From Oscillospiraceae bacterium (GTDB lineage: Bacteria; Bacillota_A; Clostridia; Oscillospirales; JAAYXM01): a stretch of 20,590 bases of DNA. The position numbers and the translations under genes are program-made. Below the pieces are notes generated by a model that worked only from the letters and a program-made list of their open reading frames with translations, had not been told where the DNA came from and searched no databases. Below, one piece after another: positions 16,217-20,590 of the stretch; the stretch's first letter is position 1, and every line of letters starts with the position of its first letter. The DNA lies in NCBI GenBank assembly GCA_017532355.1, contig JAFXJK010000013.1:1-20590 (forward strand), in the 5' to 3' direction.

Positions 16217-17207
16217 ACTTTACACAGAAGCTCCCGAAATAAGTGAGAGCGTAAGACGCGAATATCTCGACGGCATCCTCGCGCTTTGCGAGCGTGGCTT
16301 TGGTGACCTTCCTTTTCTTGATGCCCCGTCTCCCCTTTTGCAAGCTCTCGGTGCACCTCTTGACCGCGAAATTTCTCTTCCCTGCCCTGTATCGCAGGAA
16401 TATGTCTGACGTGATGAGACGTGCGAGATTTACCGTCTCCGCTTCTCTCCTCTTCCGAAAACTCCGTTTTTTGCGCTTCTCTTTATACCGCACGGTATAA
16501 AGGCTCCGTCTCCGCTCGTTGTTGCCGCGCACGGTCTTCTCGGCACACCCGAGCTCATGTACGGTATCCACGGCAAGAACGGATATTCAGATCTTATAGC
16601 GCGACTTCTCAGAAAGGGTGTCTGCGTTCTCTCTCCGCAATTTCTCCTCTGGAACTGTGGACGAAGCCCTGCAAAGCCGTGCTACGCGACAAAGTATGAC
16701 AGAATAAAAATCGACCGTGCTCTCAAAGAGCTCGGCGGCAGTATGACCTCGCTTGAGGTTTTCTTTCTCATCCGCGCGTTTTCCTCTCTTTCCAATCTCC
16801 GCTTCCTTGATATGTCGCGCATTGGCGTTTGCGGAATGTCGTACGGCGCGTTTCTGACGCTTCGCACGATGGCAGTCTGCGATAAGGTTTCTGCAGGCTA
16901 CTTTATGTCCTGCTTCAACGGAAGCCTTGACACGCGCTGGCCCGAATGGGCGTTTCGTGAGCCTTACAAAACATATTCCGACTCCGAACTCTGCGAACTT
17001 TGCGCTCCTCGTCCGGTTTTTGTCGAGGTCGGAGCCCGTGACGATATCTTCCCCGTCGCTGATGCAAAGCTTGAGGCAAGCAAGGCTCAAAAGCATTACA
17101 TATCACACGGTTTTGGAAGCAATTTCCGCTTCTCGGTATGGGACGGCGGTCATATAGTCAACCCATCAGATGACGGCATCGACTTTTTACTCAGTTTTTT
17201 ACAATAA
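16209..17207 (+). pseudogene. Alpha/beta hydrolase (dienelactone hydrolase-like) interrupted by in-frame UGA
   Basis: One reading frame runs from the ATG at 16209 to TAA at 17207 (332 codons) with a single UGA at 16407-16409 (codon 67). The two halves read as one protein: residues 68 on give RDETCEIYRLRF, then the oxyanion-region AAHGLLGTPELMYG near 106-119. The nucleophile is Ser211 in GMSYG, the acid is Asp278 or 279 in VGARDD, and His315 lies in WDGGH. Every catalytic element therefore lies after the stop. No ATG, GTG or TTG lies between the UGA and 16557 in this frame, and a start there would lose the first strands and the HG motif. The stop is followed by C, the leakiest UGA context, and by a 6-bp hairpin. 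The gene overlaps cysE by 8 nt. It may be a recent nonsense mutation, a readthrough gene or a sequence error. Confidence 0.75.
16416..16439 (+). other. Hairpin just downstream of the in-frame UGA
   Basis: GAGACG (16416-16421) pairs perfectly with CGTCTC (16434-16439) around a 12-nt loop, starting 6 nt after the UGA. It could assist readthrough. The loop lacks the GG/GU pattern of known bacterial SECIS elements, and a 6-bp hairpin may arise by chance. Confidence 0.3.
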
Positions 17208-17212
17208 ATATC

Positions 17213-17261
17213 CACTTTTCGATCTTTCAGTTATTGACATTTGTTCGAAAAGTGCTATAAT
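17213..17261 (+). promoter_or_regulatory. gdhA promoter with 10-bp inverted repeat operator
   Basis: TTGACA (17234-17239) and TATAAT (17256-17261) are 16 nt apart, and a TGC before the -10 makes it extended, so this is the strongest promoter in the window. A perfect 10-bp inverted repeat, CACTTTTCGA (17213-17222) and TCGAAAAGTG (17245-17254), flanks the -35, with the right arm inside the spacer. It looks like an operator, possibly for nitrogen control; the regulator is unknown. Confidence 0.75.
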
Positions 17262-17297
17262 GTTTACCATATTTTATTTTTTTCGGAGGTTCTTTTT

Positions 17298-18644
17298 ATG
17301 ACACCTTATATGCAAAGAGTCCTTGACTCGGTCAAGGAAAGAAACAAGGGAGAAACCCTGTTCATTCAGACAGTTGAAGAGGTTTTTGCAAGCATCGAGC
17401 CCATCGTTGCTATGCATCCTGAATACGAAAAGGTCGGTCTTCTCGAAAGACTCACCGAGCCTGACCGTCAGATTTCCTTCCGCGTTACCTGGGAGGATGA
17501 CGAGGGCAAGATCCACACGAACCGCGGATACCGCGTTCAGTTCAACGGCGCTATCGGTCCGTATAAGGGCGGTCTTCGTTTCCATCCGTCCGTTACTATC
17601 GACACTATGAAGTTCCTTGCTTTCGAGCAGACCTTCAAAAACAGCCTCACAGGTCTTCCGATCGGTGGCGCAAAGGGCGGTTCTGACTTTGACCCGCGCG
17701 GCAAGTCCGATTCCGAGATTATGCGTTTCTGCCAGAGCTTTATGACGGAGCTCTATCGCCACATTGGTCCGGACGTTGACGTTCCGGCAGGCGACATCGG
17801 CGTTGGCGCACGCGAAGTCGGCTACCTCTTCGGTCAGTATAAGCGCATCAAGGCTTGCTGGGAAAACGGCGTTCTCACGGGTAAGGGTCTCTCCTTCGGC
17901 GGCTCATACTTCCGCCCCGAGGCTACAGGTTACGGCGCTACATACTACCTTGAAGAAGTCCTCAAGCACTTTGGCGATACGCTTAAGGGCAAGACGGTCG
18001 CAGTTTCAGGCTTCGGTAACGTCGCTTGGGGCGTCTGCGAAAAGGTTGCGGAGCTCGGCGGCAAGGTTGTCACAATCTCCGGCCCTGACGGTTACTGCTA
18101 CGACCCCGACGGCGTTGTAACAAAGGAAAAGATTGACTATCTCCTCGAGATGCGCGCATCAGGCCGCGACCGTGCCGAGGATTATGCTGACAAGTTCGGT
18201 TGCAAGTTCGTTCCCGGAAAGAAAGTATGGGGCGAGAAGGTTGATATCGCAATGCCGTGTGCATACCAGAACGAAATCGGTATGGAAGAGGCTCGTCAGA
18301 TTGTTGCAAACGGCGTTCAGTATTACATCGAGGTTGCAAATATGCCGACAACCAACGAGGCTATTGCATACCTTAAGGAGAATGTAAAGATTGTTGCTCC
18401 GTCAAAGGCAGTTAACGCAGGTGGCGTTGCAACAAGCGCACTTGAAATGGCTCAGAACTCGATGAGATACAACTGGGAGCCGGCAGAGGTTGATGCAAAG
18501 CTCCGCTCCATTATGAAGAACATCCACGACAACTCCGCAGCTGCTGCAGAGGAAGTCGGCCTCGGTTATGACCTTATCGCAGGCGCTAACATCGCAGGCT
18601 TTAAGAAAGTTGCAGAGGCAATGCTCGCAGAAGGCATATACTAA
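17298..18644 (+). CDS. gdhA: Glutamate dehydrogenase, hexameric type
   Basis: This enzyme reversibly converts 2-oxoglutarate and ammonia to glutamate with NAD(P)H, linking nitrogen assimilation or amino-acid fermentation to central metabolism. It has 448 residues, the usual size of the bacterial hexameric form. Substrate and catalytic lysines are seen at Lys90 (GPYKGGLRFH), Lys114 (TFKNSLTGL) and Lys126 (GGAKGGSDFDP), with Asp166 in DVPAGDIGVG. The nucleotide fold carries GFGNVAWG. This stretch and the following SGPDGYCYDPDG resemble the NAD-linked Clostridium symbiosum enzyme more than E. coli GdhA, but coenzyme choice needs assay. An in-frame ATG at 17241 lies inside the promoter, so the ATG at 17298, 8 nt after GGAGG, was chosen. 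It is monocistronic, with a strong promoter and terminator. Confidence 0.97.
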   Translation: MTPYMQRVLDSVKERNKGETLFIQTVEEVFASIEPIVAMHPEYEKVGLLERLTEPDRQISFRVTWEDDEGKIHTNRGYRVQFNGAIGPYKGGLRFHPSVTIDTMKFLAFEQTFKNSLTGLPIGGAKGGSDFDPRGKSDSEIMRFCQSFMTELYRHIGPDVDVPAGDIGVGAREVGYLFGQYKRIKACWENGVLTGKGLSFGGSYFRPEATGYGATYYLEEVLKHFGDTLKGKTVAVSGFGNVAWGVCEKVAELGGKVVTISGPDGYCYDPDGVVTKEKIDYLLEMRASGRDRAEDYADKFGCKFVPGKKVWGEKVDIAMPCAYQNEIGMEEARQIVANGVQYYIEVANMPTTNEAIAYLKENVKIVAPSKAVNAGGVATSALEMAQNSMRYNWEPAEVDAKLRSIMKNIHDNSAAAAEEVGLGYDLIAGANIAGFKKVAEAMLAEGIY

Positions 18645-18653
18645 GATCTAACA

Positions 18654-18685
18654 AAAACACACCTTGCAAACGCAAGGTGTGTTTT
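18654..18685. terminator. Convergent bidirectional terminator of gdhA and the YczE-like gene
   Basis: A perfect 14-bp stem (AAAACACACCTTGC and its complement) with an AAAC loop lies between the two convergent stop codons. T-runs on both strands allow it to serve both genes. Confidence 0.9.
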
Positions 18686-18688
18686 CTA

Positions 18689-19381
18689 TTATTTTCTGCC
18701 TTCAAAAAACGAACGGAATGCAAACGCATCGCGGAACTCAAAGAAACGAGCAAACAGCCTTGAGAACAGGCTTATGACATAGCCGTTAAGGAACGCGGTC
18801 AAGATTGTTCCCCATCTTACTCCGACGAAGTTTCCAAAACCGAAGAACACAAAGCTCATAATTATTCCCAAAAGACAGCTTGAAAGGTCATATCCTATCT
18901 TGAATTTATGTATATCGACATTGAAATACCCCGAAAGCTCCTTTACCAAAAGCTCGTATGCCTCAGGCGAGATATATGTACTGAACATAAGTGAAACGCC
19001 TGCTGTCGCAAATATAAGCCCGACGGCATACCAGATTGCTCTCTGCCAGAAGAAATCCACCGGGATGAAGCTTGACAGGAGCATAAACCCATCCAGAGCG
19101 AGGCTGTATAAAACCGCAGTCACAAACGAGAAGAGATAGCCGAGCTTGAATCTGCGCATAACGAGCGCAGTTATCAGAATAAGCAATCCCTGGAAGCAAT
19201 ACTCCGCCATTCCGAAGGTAAAAAAGCTCCAGTACGGATTTAACCACTCATATAAAATGTATGCAGGCGCGACAATCATCGAAACACCGAAATCTGCCGC
19301 AACCATAAGAACCGTGCCAAACGCAATAGCGCAAAGGCCAATGAGATAGGCAAGCTCTGTATAAAAAACTCTTTTTTTCAT
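18689..19381 (-). CDS. YczE/YyaS/YitT-family integral membrane protein
   Basis: The protein has 230 residues with about five or six hydrophobic segments (roughly 8-30, 48-74, 80-104, 113-133, 162-186, 188-210). The opening LAYLIGLCAIAFGTVLMVAADFGVSMIVAPAYIL has the pattern of the YczE/YyaS/YitT (DUF6198-like) family, in which a small-residue first helix is followed by a dipping loop. No transport substrate or reaction is established for this family, so I give none. A charged C-terminal tail (FEFRDAFAFRSFFEGRK) is probably cytoplasmic. GGAGG lies 7 nt before the ATG at 19381. It follows the DUF2953 gene by 109 nt on the same strand. No good promoter was seen in that gap, so the two may be cotranscribed. 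Confidence 0.75.
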   Translation of the reverse strand: MKKRVFYTELAYLIGLCAIAFGTVLMVAADFGVSMIVAPAYILYEWLNPYWSFFTFGMAEYCFQGLLILITALVMRRFKLGYLFSFVTAVLYSLALDGFMLLSSFIPVDFFWQRAIWYAVGLIFATAGVSLMFSTYISPEAYELLVKELSGYFNVDIHKFKIGYDLSSCLLGIIMSFVFFGFGNFVGVRWGTILTAFLNGYVISLFSRLFARFFEFRDAFAFRSFFEGRK

Positions 19382-19404
19382 TCACTAACCTCCGCACAAA
19401 AATA

Positions 19405-19442
19405 AAATAACCATTTCCGCAAAAAGCAAAAAAAGGTTATTT
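19405..19442 (-). terminator. Weak hairpin between DUF2953 and YczE-like genes
   Basis: An 8-bp stem (AAATAACC / GGTTATTT) with a 22-nt A-rich loop is followed on the minus strand by a T-rich tract. It may be a partial terminator reducing readthrough into the YczE-like gene; the long loop makes it doubtful. Confidence 0.25.
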
Positions 19443-19490
19443 ATATATTTACTACGCATCAAAAAACAGTACTTTCTGTCGATCGTCATT

Positions 19491-20090
19491 TCACTTTTTT
19501 TGACGAGCTCTTCGAAGCTCATCGAAAATAATCATAATTGCCGCAGAAAGAATTCTGAAAACCCGGACAGAAAGCGCAGTTTCAAATTCTATTGAGCCTT
19601 TTTCTTTTGAATAGTCGCAAACAATGCTTATGTCTTCGTTGTTTTCGTCGACTTTCATTCCGGAATGTAAAAGGTTTATAACAGGCCAGATAATCGCGTT
19701 GCATTTACCGTAGCTTATCGCAGTTTTTGCCGCATCTCCCTCTGCACATACTACTCGAAGCTTCAGCGTTCTGACCTTAAAGTGACCGAGCAGTTTAAAA
19801 ACTCTCTTCAAAATCGAAGCAATTATAGAAAGCTTCTCGCTGAGAGTTGTTGCAGCAACGTAAGCTTTGAGTTTTTCAAGAACGCCTTCTTTTCCGGCAT
19901 CAGAAACCTTTTTGCGTTTCTTCGTCTGTTCTCTGTCCGAAGGCTTCTCGCCATATAATTTATTCAAAAACTTAACTCTGAAAATCAACTTGCCGTCGTT
20001 TGCCGTCTTTAAGATAACTTCCACAGGCAACATCAATATAACGACAAGAAGCAATATTAAAAAAGCTACAATGCCAAGAAAAATCAACAT
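19491..20090 (-). CDS. DUF2953 domain-containing membrane-anchored protein
   Basis: The protein has 199 residues. The N-terminal hydrophobic anchor is at about 2-24, and a Lys/Glu-rich, probably flexible stretch lies at about 50-75. The folded part from about 100 contains VVCAEGDAAKTAISYGKCNAIIWPVINLL, the core signature of DUF2953 proteins. The family is widespread in endospore-forming Firmicutes, where the gene is often next to ytfJ/gerW or chromosome-segregation genes. Neither neighbour is present here, and the molecular role is unknown. The ATG at 20090 follows GAGGTG at 7 nt. It is the only gene in the window with a natural TGA stop. A good promoter lies 80 nt upstream. Confidence 0.75.
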   Translation of the reverse strand: MLIFLGIVAFLILLLVVILMLPVEVILKTANDGKLIFRVKFLNKLYGEKPSDREQTKKRKKVSDAGKEGVLEKLKAYVAATTLSEKLSIIASILKRVFKLLGHFKVRTLKLRVVCAEGDAAKTAISYGKCNAIIWPVINLLHSGMKVDENNEDISIVCDYSKEKGSIEFETALSVRVFRILSAAIMIIFDELRRARQKK

Positions 20091-20169
20091 TACCTTTCAC
20101 CTCAGCCTACTACTTTTTGTTGGACTTCGGACAATTTCTCTTATTATCAACTTCATTATTGTCATAAAA

Positions 20170-20198
20170 ATTATACACTATCCGAAAATATATTTCAA
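20170..20198 (-). promoter_or_regulatory. Promoter of the DUF2953 gene
   Basis: On the minus strand TTGAAA (20193-20198) and a perfect TATAAT (20170-20175) are separated by 17 nt. A start near 20163 gives a leader of roughly 75 nt. Confidence 0.75.
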
Positions 20199-20237
20199 GA
20201 AACATTTTACCGGCCGAGCCCTTCCATATTCGGACAC

Positions 20238-20267
20238 AAAAAAGACATCCTTTCGGATGTCTTTTTT
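20238..20267. terminator. Bidirectional terminator
   Basis: This is a perfect 13-bp stem (AAAAAAGACATCC and complement) with a TTTC loop and six-T runs on both strands. It would end leftward transcripts from the small right-end ORF and protect the DUF2953 promoter. Confidence 0.9.
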
Positions 20268-20300
20268 GAAGATACCGCCTAATTTTGATACAAAAATCAG

Positions 20301-20390
20301 GAGGGGGTGCATTTTGCTTGATTTTTGGGGTTCGAGGGTGCAAAATAGCTGTTTTTTGACCCGAGGGGGTGCAAACGTACTTTTTGAGCT
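20301..20390. repeat. Three imperfect tandem repeats of about 30 bp
   Basis: Units begin at 20301, 20334 and 20363 with GAGGGGGTGCA, GAGGGTGCA and GAGGGGGTGCA. Each continues with an A/T stretch, a GCTTG/GCTGT/GAGCTG-like element and a T-run. The spacing is 33 and 29 nt. The repeats lie between a small SHOCT-like ORF and a terminator, which may suggest a recombinase or integration-related site; function is not shown. Confidence 0.45.
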
Positions 20391-20393
20391 GTT

Positions 20394-20588
20394 TTACTCC
20401 TCATCTTTGTACGGATCAAGGGGAGGTTTGTACTTTTTCAGCATCTCCTCTTTGCATAAATGCAGTTCTTTTTCGTTGCTAATACCACGGAAGTGCATCA
20501 TCTTGAACATAATGACAGCGTTCATATAGTAGAGCTGTCTTTCGGTTTCTTCGGGAGTCATCCCCGGTAATGGCTTTTGGATTTTCAT
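20394..20588 (-). CDS. Small SHOCT-like protein (possible mobile-element passenger)
   Basis: The ORF has 64 residues, with a charged N-terminus (MTPEETERQLYYMNAV) followed by a helix and a short SHOCT-like motif, MMHFRGISNEKELHLCKEEMLKKY, near 30-53. Small proteins with this layout (hydrophobic/Met-rich helix, turn containing GI/GL, then EExxxxKxxMxxKY) commonly sit beside large serine recombinases in Clostridia mobile elements; this link comes from memory of such loci. Only two bases precede the ATG at 20588, so no ribosome site can be seen and the protein may begin further upstream. A strong terminator follows at 20267-20238. Function is unknown. Confidence 0.5.
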   Translation of the reverse strand: MKIQKPLPGMTPEETERQLYYMNAVIMFKMMHFRGISNEKELHLCKEEMLKKYKPPLDPYKDEE

Positions 20589-20590
20589 AA

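Larger units (their letters stand above)
20091..20393. other. 303-nt intergenic region at the right end
   Basis: There is no convincing gene. From left to right it contains the DUF2953 leader and promoter, a strong bidirectional terminator (20238-20267), and three imperfect tandem repeats rich in G and T (20301-20390). The plus-strand ORF that crosses it is antisense to DUF2953 and has no recognisable domain. Confidence 0.6.

Noticed and set aside
16407..16409. UGA reassigned to tryptophan in this organism
   Set aside because: All other genes use TGG for Trp and none has an internal TGA. The DUF2953 gene appears to end naturally at TGA.
16407..16439. UGA as selenocysteine with a SECIS element
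   Set aside because: The downstream hairpin is short and its loop lacks the GG/GU feature. The residue is not at the catalytic site of an alpha/beta hydrolase. It is kept only as a remote alternative.
17213..17254. Terminator of the upstream hydrolase
   Set aside because: The 10-bp arms are 22 nt apart with no following T-run and they straddle the gdhA -35, so an operator is the better reading.
20301..20390. CRISPR array
   Set aside because: The repeats are only about 10-11 bp conserved, the units vary in length, there are just three, and no cas gene is near.
19867..20529. Plus-strand ORF of 220 codons
   Set aside because: It is antisense to DUF2953, crosses a strong terminator and a repeat array, and shows no domain.
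1..20590. tRNA or rRNA genes
   Set aside because: No cloverleaf with CCA-type acceptor or conserved T-loop (GGTTCRA), and no rRNA-like conserved stretch, was seen on either strand.

Overview
The window looks like a chromosomal segment of an anaerobic, gut-type Firmicute (class Clostridia or close relatives). The proteins read as clostridial homologues: a glutamate dehydrogenase resembling the Clostridium symbiosum type, a YczE/YyaS/YitT-family membrane protein, a DUF2953 protein, SecA with a zinc-binding tail, and a low-GC-type PstS lipoprotein. Promoters are sigma-A-like with strong AGGAGG-type ribosome sites, and rho-independent terminators are abundant. Of 16 native stop codons visible, 12 are TAA, 3 TAG and 1 TGA. 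Species cannot be assigned from sequence alone.

Layout from left to right. (1) 1-1630, minus: pstC (cut by the left edge) and pstS, the start of a high-affinity phosphate uptake operon, with Pho-box-like repeats upstream. (2) 1884-2104: three stacked terminator-like hairpins. (3) 2113-4834: L-fucose isomerase (minus) and an AraC regulator (plus), divergent around a perfect 10-bp inverted repeat whose arms overlap both -10 boxes. (4) 4877-6690: an AT-rich two-gene island on the minus strand, with its own terminator and an elaborate promoter. It encodes a 384-residue protein with a disordered front and a folded C-terminal domain that resembles the colicin M catalytic region by eye. A 134-residue membrane-anchored protein follows, placed like an immunity protein. 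A compact structured RNA candidate precedes the pair. (5) 6746-7984, minus: S-adenosylhomocysteine hydrolase.

(6) 8144-17207, plus: a tight cluster of secA, a secreted phosphodiester glycosidase-like protein, an M24 aminopeptidase, mnmA, cysE and an alpha/beta hydrolase. The gaps are 27, 0, 9 and 21 nt, followed by an 8-nt overlap. The hydrolase is interrupted at codon 67 by an in-frame UGA although its catalytic residues remain. (7) 17213-18685: gdhA with a near-consensus promoter, a 10-bp operator-like inverted repeat and a terminator. (8) 18689-20090, minus: a YczE-like membrane protein and a DUF2953 protein. (9) 20238-20590: a terminator, three imperfect tandem repeats of about 30 bp, and a small SHOCT-like ORF of a type I associate with serine-recombinase mobile modules, perhaps the edge of an element beyond the window.

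Most of the window is housekeeping: phosphate uptake, methyl-cycle recycling, protein export, tRNA thiolation, cysteine precursor synthesis and ammonia/glutamate metabolism. The best candidates for something undescribed are the island at 4934-6690 (toxin/immunity-like pair, dyad-bearing promoter and possible small RNA) and the UGA-interrupted hydrolase at 16209-17207. All functional calls rest on motif reading and remembered family features; no database search was run.
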